Below, one piece after another: positions 6,953 through 15,253 of a DNA stretch of 64,000 nucleotides. The stretch's first letter is position 1, and each line of letters opens with the position of its first letter. The translations under genes and the position numbers were made by a program. The stretch is from Rhodospirillaceae bacterium (GTDB lineage Bacteria > Pseudomonadota > Alphaproteobacteria > GCA-2731375): contig JABIWH010000018.1 of assembly GCA_018701215.1 (NCBI GenBank), positions 69,777 to 133,776 of the forward strand. Reading direction: 5' to 3'. The notes below the pieces were generated by a model that did no database searches, was not told where the DNA came from, and saw nothing but the letters and a program-made list of their open reading frames with translations.

Positions 6953-8878
6953 ATGAACAAGTCTCTTCCTGAAAACAGCGTTTCCACTGGTGTAATCGGC
7001 CGGTTTTTGCGGCTGTTCGTGCCCGTCGCCGTTATCTGTGTCGGCGGGGCGATTATCCTGTTTCGTTCGGAATTGGATGCCGACCTGACAAAAATTCGCG
7101 CCTCGGAAACCATGTCCGTGCAGCTGGGCGTCAGCTCGATTGGCCGTGTGGTGCAGGCGATCACCCGAGATGCCGCGTATCTGGCGGCCCAGGGGCGGCT
7201 GCTGGATGAGGTGTCCGGCATCGCGGCGGACGAAGACGGCTATCTTGCCGCGGACTGGCTGACCTTTTCCCGGACCAAGGGGATCTATGATCAAATTCGC
7301 CTGCTTGATGCGACCGGCCAGGAACGTGAACGGGTAAACTATAATAATGGCTACCCGGCCAGTGTTCCGAAGGAGAAACTGCAGAACAAGGGGAAGCGTT
7401 ACTATTTCACCGACACCATCAAGCTGAACCGCGGCGAGTTCTTTATTTCGCCGCTGGATCTCAACATCGAAGGCGGCAAGGTCGAGATGCCGGTGAAGCC
7501 GATGATCCGGATCGGCACCCCGGTTTTTGACCGGCAGGGACGGAAACGCGGCGTTGTCCTGTTGAACTATTTTGGCGGCAGGATGCTCGGGGAATTTGAC
7601 CGCAGCATGGGGGCGGACCATTCCAGGGCCTGGTTGCTCAATGGCCAGGGATATTGGCTGAAGGGGCCATCGGATGATCTGGAATGGGGCTTCATGCGGC
7701 AACGGCCCAAGGCATCCATGGCGCAGCTCTACCCGGAGGCTTGGCAACGGATGCTGGCCGCGGACAAGGGGCAGTTCGAGAATGAGCAGGGCCTTTGGAC
7801 CTTCGCCACCGCCGTTCCACTGATCGAGGGGCAAAAGACCTCTTCCGGCACCCACGAAGCCTTTGCACCCAGCCGATCCGAGTTGGAAAGCCGGGATTAT
7901 TTCTGGAAAGCGGCGCTTTTGCTGCCCCGGGAAGCCTATCGGGCCTCCATGTGGCAGACCGGCATCAATATATTCGCGGCGACCGCCATCCTGCTCGCGG
8001 GCCTGTTTTTTGGCTGCTGGCGCCTGGCCAGTGCCTGGGTGCGCCAGGAGCGGGCCGAGGCGGAGGTGCGGCGGGTCAACCAGGGCCTGGAAGTCATGGT
8101 GGATGCGCGGACGGAGGAGCTGCGGACGAAGAACGATGAACTGGAAAGCCTGATATATGTGGTCTCGCACGACCTGCGCGCACCGCTGCTGAAATTCCAG
8201 GAATTCAGCGCCTTGTTCGAGAAATTGGTCCGCAACGTCGAGGGCCGCCTGAAGGAAGGCGAGCCATCCATCCAAGAACTGGAAACGATCGCCGCGCAGC
8301 TTGGCGGGCAAATCCCCGCCGCGTTGCATACGATGCTTGAGAATACGGATCGGATGTACCCTCTGGTGAACGGCTTGCATCATATTTCACGCGCCAACCG
8401 GGCCATCCTTGATATTCAGCCCCAGGATATGAACGCCATGTTGGCGAAAATTGCCGCCAAGCTGGAGGTCGAGCTAACGGATACGGGCGGCGCGATTGAA
8501 GTCGCCCAATTGCCCCCTTGCATGGGCGATACGGCGCATTTGGAGATGGTTTTCACCAATCTGCTTGGCAACGCCATTAAGTACCGCCATCCCGACCGCC
8601 CCCCCGCCGTGCGGGTGTCGGGCGAAGTGAAGGATGGCCGCGCGGTCTATGAGATTTCGGACAACGGTGCCGGATTTGCCGCCGAACATTGCCAGCATGT
8701 TTGGGATCTATTCTATCGCCGGGTTCTGATGGGCGAGACGGAAGGCCAAGGTCTCGATTTGACCCTGGTCCGGCGCATCATCGAGCGCCATCACGGACGG
8801 ATATCCCTGGAATCCGAAGAAGGCGCCGGCAGCCGGTTTATTGTCGCCCTGCCACCGGCGGTAAAATCTACAGAATAA
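6953..8878 (+). CDS. Membrane sensor histidine kinase, Cache-type periplasmic sensor
   Basis: This 641-residue kinase has a first membrane helix at about residues 17-40 (LFVPVAVICVGGAIILF). A large extracytoplasmic region of about 300 residues follows, resembling a double Cache domain (DQIRLLDATGQERERVNYN, then VFDRQGRKRGVVLLNYF), then a second helix near 340-362. After a short coiled-coil comes a HisKA domain with VVSHDLRAPLLK (His at about 406) and an HATPase domain (N box ending LLGNAIKY, then DNGAG and GQGLDLTLV). The SH-DLRAP form is common in phytochrome-like and bacteriophytochrome-related kinases. No response regulator is adjacent. The 3' end overlaps convergent hslU by 11 bases. Confidence 0.85.
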   Translation: MNKSLPENSVSTGVIGRFLRLFVPVAVICVGGAIILFRSELDADLTKIRASETMSVQLGVSSIGRVVQAITRDAAYLAAQGRLLDEVSGIAADEDGYLAADWLTFSRTKGIYDQIRLLDATGQERERVNYNNGYPASVPKEKLQNKGKRYYFTDTIKLNRGEFFISPLDLNIEGGKVEMPVKPMIRIGTPVFDRQGRKRGVVLLNYFGGRMLGEFDRSMGADHSRAWLLNGQGYWLKGPSDDLEWGFMRQRPKASMAQLYPEAWQRMLAADKGQFENEQGLWTFATAVPLIEGQKTSSGTHEAFAPSRSELESRDYFWKAALLLPREAYRASMWQTGINIFAATAILLAGLFFGCWRLASAWVRQERAEAEVRRVNQGLEVMVDARTEELRTKNDELESLIYVVSHDLRAPLLKFQEFSALFEKLVRNVEGRLKEGEPSIQELETIAAQLGGQIPAALHTMLENTDRMYPLVNGLHHISRANRAILDIQPQDMNAMLAKIAAKLEVELTDTGGAIEVAQLPPCMGDTAHLEMVFTNLLGNAIKYRHPDRPPAVRVSGEVKDGRAVYEISDNGAGFAAEHCQHVWDLFYRRVLMGETEGQGLDLTLVRRIIERHHGRISLESEEGAGSRFIVALPPAVKSTE

Positions 8879-10181
8879 ACTTCGAAAGATCGGCGTTTTT
8901 GGCCAAATCGCCCATGTTGTCGCGCACGTATGCGGCATCGATTGTCACGGTTTCGCCGGGCCGGTCGGTGGCGGTGAAGCTGATTTCGTCCAGCACCCGT
9001 TCCAAAATCGTGTGCAGGCGCCTGGCGCCGATATTCTCCACATTCTGGTTGACCTCGGCCGCGACGGCGGCGATTTCATCGATGGCATCGTCGGCGAATT
9101 CCAGGGTCACGCCCTCGGTGTCCAACAAGGCGACATATTGCTTGATCAACGAGGCTTCCGGTTCCAGCAGGATGCGCTTGAAATCATCCGCGCCCAGGGC
9201 CGACAGCTCCACCCGAATGGGCAGACGGCCCTGCAACTCCGGCAGCAGGTCCGAGGGCTTGGCCAGATGGAAGGCGCCCGAGGCGATAAACAATACATGG
9301 TCGGTCTTGATGGCGCCGTACTTGGTGGACACCGTGGTGCCTTCCAGCAGAGGCAACAGATCCCGTTGCACGCCTTCGCGGCTGACATCGCCGCCCGATC
9401 GTTCAGAGCGCGCGGTGACCTTGTCGATCTCGTCCAGAAAGACGATGCCGTTTTCCTCTACCGCCTGCAAGGCGTCGCGGACCAGGGACTCTTCATCCAG
9501 TAGTTTGTCGGATTCCTCGGCTACCAGAACATCGTAGGATTCTTCCACCGTCAGGCGCCGCCGTTTGGTGCGATCGCCGCCCAGAGCCTTGCCCAACATA
9601 TCGTTCAGGTTCAACATGCCCATCTGGGCCCCGGGCATGCCCGGCACCTCGAATGTCGGCATGCCGCCGCCGCCCGTATCGGCGAGGTCCAGCTCAATCT
9701 CTTTTTCCGCCAATTCGCCTTCGCGCAGTTTCTTGCGGAAGGCATCGCGGGTGGACTCGGAGGCGGTATCACCCACCAGGGCATCCAGCACGCGCTCTTC
9801 CGCCGCCAGCTCCGCCTTGGCCTGTACCGATCCACGGCGTTTTTCGCGCATCATGGTCAGGGCAATTTCCACCAGGTCACGGACGATCTGTTCCACGTCC
9901 CGGCCCACATAGCCGACCTCGGTGAATTTCGTGGCTTCAACCTTGACGAACGGCGCGCCGGCGAGGCGCGCCAGACGGCGGGCGATTTCGGTCTTGCCGA
10001 CGCCCGTGGGGCCAATCATCAGGATATTCTTGGGCATCACCTCTTCGCGCATGTTGCCTTCCAGCTGCATGCGGCGCCAGCGGTTGCGCAGGGCGATGGC
10101 AACGGCGCGCTTGGCGTCGTTCTGACCGACGATAAAGCGGTCTAGCTCGGAAACAATTTCCCGGGGGCTGAATTCGGTCAT
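8868..10181 (-). CDS. hslU: HslU, ATPase subunit of the HslUV protease
   Basis: This 437-residue AAA+ unfoldase has its N-terminal MTEFSPREIVSELDRFIVGQ, Walker A GPTGVGKT near residue 57, the intermediate I domain, Walker B (GIVFLDEIDK), and the C-terminal hydrophobic tail that inserts into HslV pockets (SKFIL). The open frame runs 19 codons further upstream, but the ATG at 10179-10181 fits the family start and overlaps the hslV stop by 4 bases (ATGA), the usual arrangement in alphaproteobacteria. It unfolds substrates for HslV in heat-shock proteolysis. Confidence 0.95.
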   Translation of the reverse strand: MTEFSPREIVSELDRFIVGQNDAKRAVAIALRNRWRRMQLEGNMREEVMPKNILMIGPTGVGKTEIARRLARLAGAPFVKVEATKFTEVGYVGRDVEQIVRDLVEIALTMMREKRRGSVQAKAELAAEERVLDALVGDTASESTRDAFRKKLREGELAEKEIELDLADTGGGGMPTFEVPGMPGAQMGMLNLNDMLGKALGGDRTKRRRLTVEESYDVLVAEESDKLLDEESLVRDALQAVEENGIVFLDEIDKVTARSERSGGDVSREGVQRDLLPLLEGTTVSTKYGAIKTDHVLFIASGAFHLAKPSDLLPELQGRLPIRVELSALGADDFKRILLEPEASLIKQYVALLDTEGVTLEFADDAIDEIAAVAAEVNQNVENIGARRLHTILERVLDEISFTATDRPGETVTIDAAYVRDNMGDLAKNADLSKFIL

Positions 10182-10747
10182 GTATCGCTCTCGGGGCCAA
10201 GGGCTTCCACGGTGACGTTTTCGTTGGTGTAAACGCAAATGCCGGCGGCGATCTGCATGGCGCGGCGGGCAATATCCTCCGACCCCATGTCATCCCGGTC
10301 GATCAGCGCGCGGGCCGCCGCCAGGGCGTAGGAGCCGCCCGAACCGATGCCGATCAGGCCGTCCTCGGGCTCCAGCACATCGCCGGTGCCGGTCAGGACC
10401 AGGGACGTATCCACATCTGCCACCGCCATCATCGCCTCCAAACGGCGCAGATAACGGTCGGTCCGCCAATCCTTGGCCATTTCCACCGCCGCCCGGGTCA
10501 GATTGCCCGGATGCTGTTCAAGTTTGCCCTCCAGGCGCTCGAACAAGGTAAAGGCGTCCGCCGTGGCGCCGGCGAAACCGGCGACGATCTTGCCGCCCGT
10601 GCCCAGACGCCGCACCTTGCGGGCATTGGCCTTGATCACGGTTTGACCCAGGCTGACCTGGCCATCGCCGGCCATGACCACCGTATCACCCTTGCGGACA
10701 CACAAAATCGTCGTGCCGTACCAGGTTTTGTCGTTCGTATGATCCAC
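10178..10747 (-). CDS. hslV: HslV, peptidase subunit of the HslUV protease
   Basis: This 189-residue Ntn-type threonine peptidase has a short propeptide (MDHTNDKTWYG) ending before the nucleophile Thr12 of TTILCVRKGD. The family residues GDGQVSLGQTVIKANARKVR, GFAGATADAFTLFERLE and the GSGGSYALAAARAL segment follow. It forms the proteolytic double hexamer with HslU. It is first in the hslVU operon, transcribed leftward away from hisB, with a possible heat-shock promoter upstream. Confidence 0.95.
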   Translation of the reverse strand: MDHTNDKTWYGTTILCVRKGDTVVMAGDGQVSLGQTVIKANARKVRRLGTGGKIVAGFAGATADAFTLFERLEGKLEQHPGNLTRAAVEMAKDWRTDRYLRRLEAMMAVADVDTSLVLTGTGDVLEPEDGLIGIGSGGSYALAAARALIDRDDMGSEDIARRAMQIAAGICVYTNENVTVEALGPESDT

Positions 10748-10777
10748 GTGCTTTTTATCCTTTGTGTCAGGCCTTTC

Positions 10778-10806
10778 ATGTATGGCGAAAACCGTAGCTA
10801 ATCAAG
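10778..10806 (-). promoter_or_regulatory. Possible RpoH (sigma-32) promoter for hslVU
   Basis: Read on the minus strand, CTTGAT (10801-10806) and CCATACAT (10778-10785) are separated by 15 bases. They resemble the heat-shock promoter pattern CTTGAA/CCATnT-type elements, 31 bases before the hslV ATG. Heat-shock control of hslVU is known in many bacteria. The spacing is at the long end, so this is a candidate only. Confidence 0.4.
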
Positions 10807-10846
10807 GCTCACGAATTCCAGGCGTGAGATAATCAAGGTTAACGAA
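10799..10846. repeat. Pair of 17-bp direct repeats between hslV and hisB
   Basis: TAATCAAGGCTCACGAA (10799-10815) and TAATCAAGGTTAACGAA (10830-10846) match at 15 of 17 positions and are spaced 31 bases start to start, about three helical turns. Same-face spacing suggests paired regulator sites in the divergent control region. Confidence 0.5.
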
Positions 10847-10940
10847 CGCATGCTGGCGAATGCGGCGCCGGGCTGTTATACCGCGCTGTATATAAAGCGC
10901 CCTGGAAATGACTTCCGGCGGCAGTGAGGAGCAAGAGGCC

Positions 10941-11540
10941 ATGCGCCAGGCCAAGGTGGAACGCAATACTAAGGAAACCCAGATCACCGTTGCGGTTAAT
11001 CTGGACGGTACGGGCAGCTATGACGTGGAGACCGGGCTAGGTTTTCTTGATCATATGCTGGAGCAACTCTCCCGTCACAGCCTGATCGACCTGACGGTCC
11101 GGGCCACGGGTGATCTGCATATTGACGGCCACCACACCACCGAGGATACCGGCCTGGCGATTGGCGAGGCGATCCGCCAGGCGTTGGGCGAGCGCACGGG
11201 CATTGTCCGCTATGGCAATGCCGTGGTGCCCATGGACGAGACCTTGACCCGCGTGGCGCTGGATCTCTCGGACCGGCCTTATCTGATCTGGAAGGTCGCC
11301 TTCAACCGCCCGAAACTGGGCGATATGGACACTGAGCTGTTCCGCGAATGGTTCCAGGCCATCAGCCAGGCCGCCGGCATCACCTTGCATGTGGAAGTGC
11401 TGTATGGCGAGAACAATCACCACATGATCGAAAGCTGCTTCAAGGCCCTGGCCCGCAGCCTGCGCCAGGCGGTAGAGATCGACCCCCGCCGCGCCGATGC
11501 CGTGCCCTCGACCAAGGGCGTCCTGGGCGGCAGCCTTTAA
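10941..11540 (+). CDS. hisB: HisB, imidazoleglycerol-phosphate dehydratase
   Basis: This 199-residue monofunctional dehydratase catalyses step six of histidine synthesis. It shows the metal-binding motifs LDHMLEQLSRHSLIDL, DGHHTTEDTGLAIGEA and ENNHHMIESCFKALAR in the usual order. A start 11 codons upstream is open, but the ATG at 10941 follows an AAGAGG and yields MRQAKVERNTKETQI, the normal start of the family. It leads a his operon running rightward. Confidence 0.93.
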   Translation: MRQAKVERNTKETQITVAVNLDGTGSYDVETGLGFLDHMLEQLSRHSLIDLTVRATGDLHIDGHHTTEDTGLAIGEAIRQALGERTGIVRYGNAVVPMDETLTRVALDLSDRPYLIWKVAFNRPKLGDMDTELFREWFQAISQAAGITLHVEVLYGENNHHMIESCFKALARSLRQAVEIDPRRADAVPSTKGVLGGSL

Positions 11541-11552
11541 AGAGGGCTATCG

Positions 11553-12035
11553 ATGCGCCTCTACACGGTTCAACACCGGCCCAACGGTGACATCGGGGAT
11601 GACCCGGATGTGGTTCTGATCAAGGAAGGCTTTTGCTGGCCGGCCCTGTTCGTGCCATTTCTGTGGCTGCTGTATCGCGGGCAGCTTTGGGGCCTGCTGG
11701 CCTATCTGGGGCTGACCGCCGGTCTGTCCGCCGTGGCTTATACTGTCGGCCTGGACGAGATTTCCTTGCTGTTGCTGTCCTTGGTATTGTCGTTGCTGGC
11801 GGCGGCGCAGGCCAACGATTGGCGCCGTTGGCGGCTAAGCGCCAAGGGCTATGAACTGGTAACGGTGGTTGCCGCGGGCAATTTACGCCGGGCGGAAGAG
11901 ATTTTCTTTCACCAACGGTGGCAGGGCCCGGAGGCCGCATCGAAAACAATCCCGACGCCCCTGCCGACGCTTCTGCCGACGCCCTTGCCGGCGAGCGCCT
12001 TGACGCCTTTCGCCACGCCCTTTGATCCTGTTTGA
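11553..12035 (+). CDS. DUF2628-type small membrane protein
   Basis: This 160-residue protein has an N-terminal MRLYTVQHRPNG, then FCWPALFVPFLWLLYRGQLWGLLAYLG and two or three hydrophobic helices up to residue about 90. A soluble stretch follows (NLRRAEEIFFHQRW) and a low-complexity Pro/Thr/Leu tail. It matches the DUF2628 family, which in alphaproteobacteria is often found between hisB and hisH. It starts 12 bases after hisB and ends 18 bases before hisH, so it is co-transcribed. No function is known for it; a link to histidine metabolism is not shown. Confidence 0.75.
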   Translation: MRLYTVQHRPNGDIGDDPDVVLIKEGFCWPALFVPFLWLLYRGQLWGLLAYLGLTAGLSAVAYTVGLDEISLLLLSLVLSLLAAAQANDWRRWRLSAKGYELVTVVAAGNLRRAEEIFFHQRWQGPEAASKTIPTPLPTLLPTPLPASALTPFATPFDPV

Positions 12036-12053
12036 TTGAGTTTGAGAACCCCC

Positions 12054-12698
12054 ATGCGTATCGCAATCGTCGACTATGGCTCCGGCAATCTCCGTTCCGC
12101 CGCCAAGGCATTCGAGCGCGCCGGCGGGGATCATGACGGCGCGGTCGAGGTTTTGGTGACCTCAAGGGCCGATGTCGTCGCCGCTGCCGACCGCGTGGTG
12201 CTGCCCGGCGTGGGCGCCTTCGCCGATTGCCGGGCCGGTCTTGGCGCGGTGGATGGCATGGTCGAGGCATTGCAGGAATTCGTGCAGCAAAGCGGCCGGC
12301 CATTCTTGGGCATCTGTGTCGGCATGCAATTGCTGGCGGATCGTGGCCTGGAACATGGCGAGCATGCGGGTCTGGGTTGGATCGGCGGCGAGGTCCGCGC
12401 GATCGAGCCGGGCGACCGGCGCATGAAGGTGCCGCACATGGGTTGGAACGCCCTGCGCATCAAGGAAAATCCGGCTACATTATTTGCCGGGGTCGATCCT
12501 GGCGCGCATGTTTATTTCGTGCATTCCTATGGCTTCGTGCCCACGCAGCAGAACTGTGTTCTGGCCGAGGTGGATTATGGCCCGCCCATCGTCGCCGCCA
12601 TTCGCAAGGGCAATATCGTCGGCACGCAGTTCCATCCGGAGAAGAGCCAGGCCGTGGGTCTGCGCTTTATCGCCAACTTTCTCTCCTGGTCACCCTAA
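12054..12698 (+). CDS. hisH: HisH, glutaminase subunit of IGP synthase
   Basis: This 214-residue class I glutamine amidotransferase has N-terminal RIAIVDYGSGNLRS, the nucleophile motif FLGICVGMQLL and the C-terminal catalytic His-Glu in FHPEKSQ. It supplies ammonia to HisF to make imidazole glycerol phosphate and AICAR. The ATG at 12054 gives the standard start; in-frame sequence upstream is only a short extension. Its stop codon lies inside the first unit of a 30-bp tandem repeat. Confidence 0.93.
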   Translation: MRIAIVDYGSGNLRSAAKAFERAGGDHDGAVEVLVTSRADVVAAADRVVLPGVGAFADCRAGLGAVDGMVEALQEFVQQSGRPFLGICVGMQLLADRGLEHGEHAGLGWIGGEVRAIEPGDRRMKVPHMGWNALRIKENPATLFAGVDPGAHVYFVHSYGFVPTQQNCVLAEVDYGPPIVAAIRKGNIVGTQFHPEKSQAVGLRFIANFLSWSP

Positions 12699-12757
12699 AG
12701 GTGACCGCTCTAATAATAGTCACCCTAAAGGTGACCGCCCTAAAAATGGTCACCGTG
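12688..12757. repeat. 30-bp tandem repeat with nested palindrome between hisH and hisA
   Basis: Units start at 12688, 12718 and 12748 (the third is partial). Each full unit holds GTCACC-CTAAA-GGTGAC, an inverted repeat with a 5-base loop. The unit length is a multiple of three, so the hisA frame is open through it, reading HPKGDRSNNS then HPKGDRPKNG. The hisH stop codon is the TAA of the first loop. Confidence 0.85.
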
Positions 12758-12768
12758 AAGAGACGCGT

Positions 12769-13518
12769 ATGATGAATTTGTACCCAGCCATTGATCTGAA
12801 AGACGGCGATTGCGTGCGCCTGCTGCGCGGTGAAATGGCCGCCGCGACGGTCTTCAACAACGACCCCGCCGCCCAGGCAAAATCGTTTCAGGATGCAGGC
12901 TGCCAGTGGCTGCATTTGGTCGATCTGAACGGCGCCATCGAAGGCCGGCCGGTCAATGGCGAGGCGGTATCCGCGATCCTTGCCGCCCTGACCATCCCCG
13001 TGCAACTGGGCGGCGGCATCCGGGACGAGGCCACGGCGTTGGCCTGGTTGGAGGCCGGCATCCGCCGCGTCATCATCGGCACCTTTGCCTTGCGCGAACC
13101 GGACCTGGTGGCCGATCTGTGCCGCCGCCATCCGGGCCGTGTGGCGATCGGCATTGATGGCCGGGATGGCCGCGTCGCGGTTGAAGGCTGGGTCGAACAG
13201 TCCGATAGGTCGGTGCTTGATCTGGCCCGCCATTTCGAAGGTGCGGGCGCCGCCGCCATAATTTACACCGACATTGACCGCGACGGTGCGATGCAGGGCC
13301 ATAACGTCGCCGCGACCTCGCAGTTGGCGGCGGGCATCAGCACGCCTGTCATTGCTTCGGGCGGGGTGACCAATCTGGATGATTTGCATGCCCTGCGCGC
13401 CGCCGCCGCATCGAGCATCAAGGGGAGCATCGAAGGCGTAATTGTTGGCCGGGCGCTTTATGATGGTGCCTTCGATGTTGCCGCCGGCCTGAACGCTTTG
13501 TCCGGTGAGGGAGCCTAG
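12769..13518 (+). CDS. hisA: HisA, ProFAR isomerase
   Basis: This roughly 249-residue TIM-barrel protein (M)MNLYPAIDLKDGDCVRLLRGE converts ProFAR to PRFAR. The catalytic Asp of PAIDLKDG and the second half-barrel Asp in IIYTDIDRDGAMQGHN are present, with the phosphate-binding GGGIRDE and ASGGVTN loops. Two adjacent ATG codons (12769, 12772) are possible starts, with GAAGAGA upstream. It ends one base before hisF. Confidence 0.93.
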   Translation: MMNLYPAIDLKDGDCVRLLRGEMAAATVFNNDPAAQAKSFQDAGCQWLHLVDLNGAIEGRPVNGEAVSAILAALTIPVQLGGGIRDEATALAWLEAGIRRVIIGTFALREPDLVADLCRRHPGRVAIGIDGRDGRVAVEGWVEQSDRSVLDLARHFEGAGAAAIIYTDIDRDGAMQGHNVAATSQLAAGISTPVIASGGVTNLDDLHALRAAAASSIKGSIEGVIVGRALYDGAFDVAAGLNALSGEGA

Positions 13519-13519
13519 T

Positions 13520-14296
13520 ATGTTGACCAAACGGGTCATTCCCTGTCTCGACGTCAAGGATGGCCGGGTCGTCAAGGGCGTCAACTTCGTTGATCTGGTC
13601 GATGCCGGCGACCCCGTGGAACAGGCCAAGATTTACGACAAGGCGGGCGCGGACGAGCTGACATTTCTGGACATCACCGCATCGTCGGACAACCGTGATA
13701 TCATCTATGATGTGGTCAGTGCCACGGCGGAACATTGTTTCATGCCCTTGACGGTAGGTGGCGGCGTCCGGGTGGTCGAGGATGTGCGTAAGCTGCTTTT
13801 GGCCGGCGCCGACAAGGTCTCCATCAACACCGCCGCCGTCAACCGGCCGGAATTCGTTGGCGAGGCGGCCTTGAAGTTCGGCAATCAGTGCATCGTCGTC
13901 GCCATCGACGCCAAGCGCGACGGCCACGGCGGCTTCGAGGTCTTCACCCACGGCGGGCGCAATCCCACGGGCATCGAGGTGATCGGCTGGGCACGGCGCA
14001 TGGTGGAGCTGGGGGCGGGGGAAATCCTGCTCACTTCCATGGACCGGGACGGCACCAAGTCGGGTTTCGATGTGGAACTGACCCGCGCCGTGGCTGATGC
14101 GATCTCCGTGCCTGTCATTGCCTCGGGCGGCGTCGGCACCCTGGCTCATATGGTGGATGGCATTGAAAGCGGCCATGCGGATGCGGTTCTGGCCGCCTCG
14201 ATCTTCCATTTTGGCGAATATTCCATAGCCGAGGCGAAACAGGCCATGCGGGCGGCGGGGCTGCCGGTACGGCTGGAACAGCAACAGGAAGCGTAA
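13520..14296 (+). CDS. hisF: HisF, cyclase subunit of IGP synthase
   Basis: This 258-residue TIM barrel begins MLTKRVIPCLDVKDGRVVKGVNF. It has the catalytic Asp in CLDVKDGR and the second in LLTSMDRDGTKSGFD, plus the phosphate loops GGGVR and ASGGVG. It is the partner of HisH. The ATG at 13520 immediately follows the hisA stop, and a start five codons earlier is disfavoured. One base separates its stop from the next ATG. Confidence 0.95.
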   Translation: MLTKRVIPCLDVKDGRVVKGVNFVDLVDAGDPVEQAKIYDKAGADELTFLDITASSDNRDIIYDVVSATAEHCFMPLTVGGGVRVVEDVRKLLLAGADKVSINTAAVNRPEFVGEAALKFGNQCIVVAIDAKRDGHGGFEVFTHGGRNPTGIEVIGWARRMVELGAGEILLTSMDRDGTKSGFDVELTRAVADAISVPVIASGGVGTLAHMVDGIESGHADAVLAASIFHFGEYSIAEAKQAMRAAGLPVRLEQQQEA

Positions 14297-14297
14297 G

Positions 14298-14816
14298 ATG
14301 CCAACCCTGTACCTATTGCGCCATGGCAACGCCGGTTTCGGCGGCCCGGGACAACAGGATCAGGACCGGGCGCTAAATCCGGCGGGCCGGCAAGCTGCGG
14401 CGCTGGTGGGAAGGTATCTGGCGCAAATGCCGGCGCGGCTGGATCTGGTCCTATGTTCCACCGCCGAACGGACGCGGCAGACCTGGGCCCTGGTCGCCGC
14501 CGAGCTGGACAATCCGCCCCAGGCCGAATTCGACGAAGCGCTTTATCTTTGTTCGGGCGCTGCCTTGCAGCAGCGGGTGCGCGGCCTGCCCCAGGCGGCG
14601 GATAGCGTCATGATCATCGGCCATAATCCGGGGCTGTACGACACCGCGCTGTTTTATAGCGGCGGCGGCGACAGTGATGTGATAGGTCAGTCGCTGCTGG
14701 ATTTCCCCCCCGCCGCCCTGGTGGCCCTGCAATTCGACCACCCCTGGGCGGCGGCGTCCCAACAGGCCGGACATCTCGACTTTGTTGTCACGCCCAGAGA
14801 TTTAGTTGAGACCTAA
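14298..14816 (+). CDS. SixA-like phosphohistidine phosphatase
   Basis: This 172-residue member of the histidine phosphatase (phosphoglycerate mutase-like) superfamily has the RHG motif in LYLLRHGNAG, the SixA-type DRALNPAGRQAA segment, and a second catalytic His in VMIIGHNPGLYD. SixA dephosphorylates phosphohistidine in phosphorelay or PTS proteins. Its place within the his operon is probably expression coupling and not pathway chemistry. Residue 11 (glycine-asparagine after RHG) and the short length are typical of SixA. Confidence 0.8.
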   Translation: MPTLYLLRHGNAGFGGPGQQDQDRALNPAGRQAAALVGRYLAQMPARLDLVLCSTAERTRQTWALVAAELDNPPQAEFDEALYLCSGAALQQRVRGLPQAADSVMIIGHNPGLYDTALFYSGGGDSDVIGQSLLDFPPAALVALQFDHPWAAASQQAGHLDFVVTPRDLVET

Positions 14817-14849
14817 TTGAGACGTAACCGAGACCTAACTTCAATCTAA
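14806..14849. repeat. Degenerate 11-bp tandem repeat before hisE
   Basis: Four consecutive 11-base units run from 14806: TTGAGACCTAA, TTGAGACGTAA, CCGAGACCTAA, CTTCAATCTAA. The first contains the sixA stop codon. Each brings a TAA in turn into all three frames, giving stops between the two genes. Confidence 0.6.
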
Positions 14850-14863
14850 CGAAAGCTTCCAAG

Positions 14864-15247
14864 ATGTCAGAGCAAGAAACAGCCCAGCCGGCACGCGGCA
14901 GTGAAATTCTCGACCAGCTCTATGCGGTCATTGAAGAACGGCGCGGCGCCGACCCATCCGAATCCTGGACCGCCAAATTGCTGCACAAGGGCCTGCCCAA
15001 AATCTGTCAGAAGGTGGGTGAGGAAGCCACTGAAGTCGTGATCGCCGCCCTGGCGGAAAGCCGCGAAGAGTTGTTGGAGGAAAGCGCCGATCTGCTTTAT
15101 CACCTGCTCGTCCTATGGGCCGCCAAGGGGGTGCAGCCGGACGAGGTCTATGAGGTGCTGCGCCGCCGCCGCATCGAAATGGACATCAAGAAAAAGAAGC
15201 AAAAGAAGCTGGAGAAGCAACAAATCGAAGAGAATCAGGGTAAATGA
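14864..15247 (+). CDS. hisE: HisE, phosphoribosyl-ATP pyrophosphatase
   Basis: This 127-residue all-alpha MazG-like pyrophosphohydrolase has LDQLYAVIEERRGADPSESWTAKLL, then KVGEEATEVVIAA and EESADLLYHLLVLW, the acidic metal-binding helices of HisE. It hydrolyses PR-ATP to PR-AMP in step two of histidine synthesis. The C-terminus is an unusually Lys/Glu-rich tail (KKKKQKKLEKQQIEEN) beyond the normal domain. Six bases separate it from the HIT gene. Confidence 0.92.
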   Translation: MSEQETAQPARGSEILDQLYAVIEERRGADPSESWTAKLLHKGLPKICQKVGEEATEVVIAALAESREELLEESADLLYHLLVLWAAKGVQPDEVYEVLRRRRIEMDIKKKKQKKLEKQQIEENQGK

Positions 15248-15253
15248 TGCGCC

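Noticed and set aside
6470..8383. A 637-residue open frame on the minus strand across the HHE and kinase genes
   Set aside because: It is the antisense shadow of two genes with clear motifs on the plus strand; its translation is low-complexity and matches no family.
8689..9537. A 282-residue plus-strand open frame across the kinase end and hslU
   Set aside because: It is Ser/Arg-rich, runs antisense to the well-defined AAA+ gene hslU, and has no domain pattern.
12688..12757. CRISPR-like array or REP cluster between hisH and hisA
   Set aside because: The units are contiguous 30-bp tandem repeats with no spacers, and there are fewer than three full copies.
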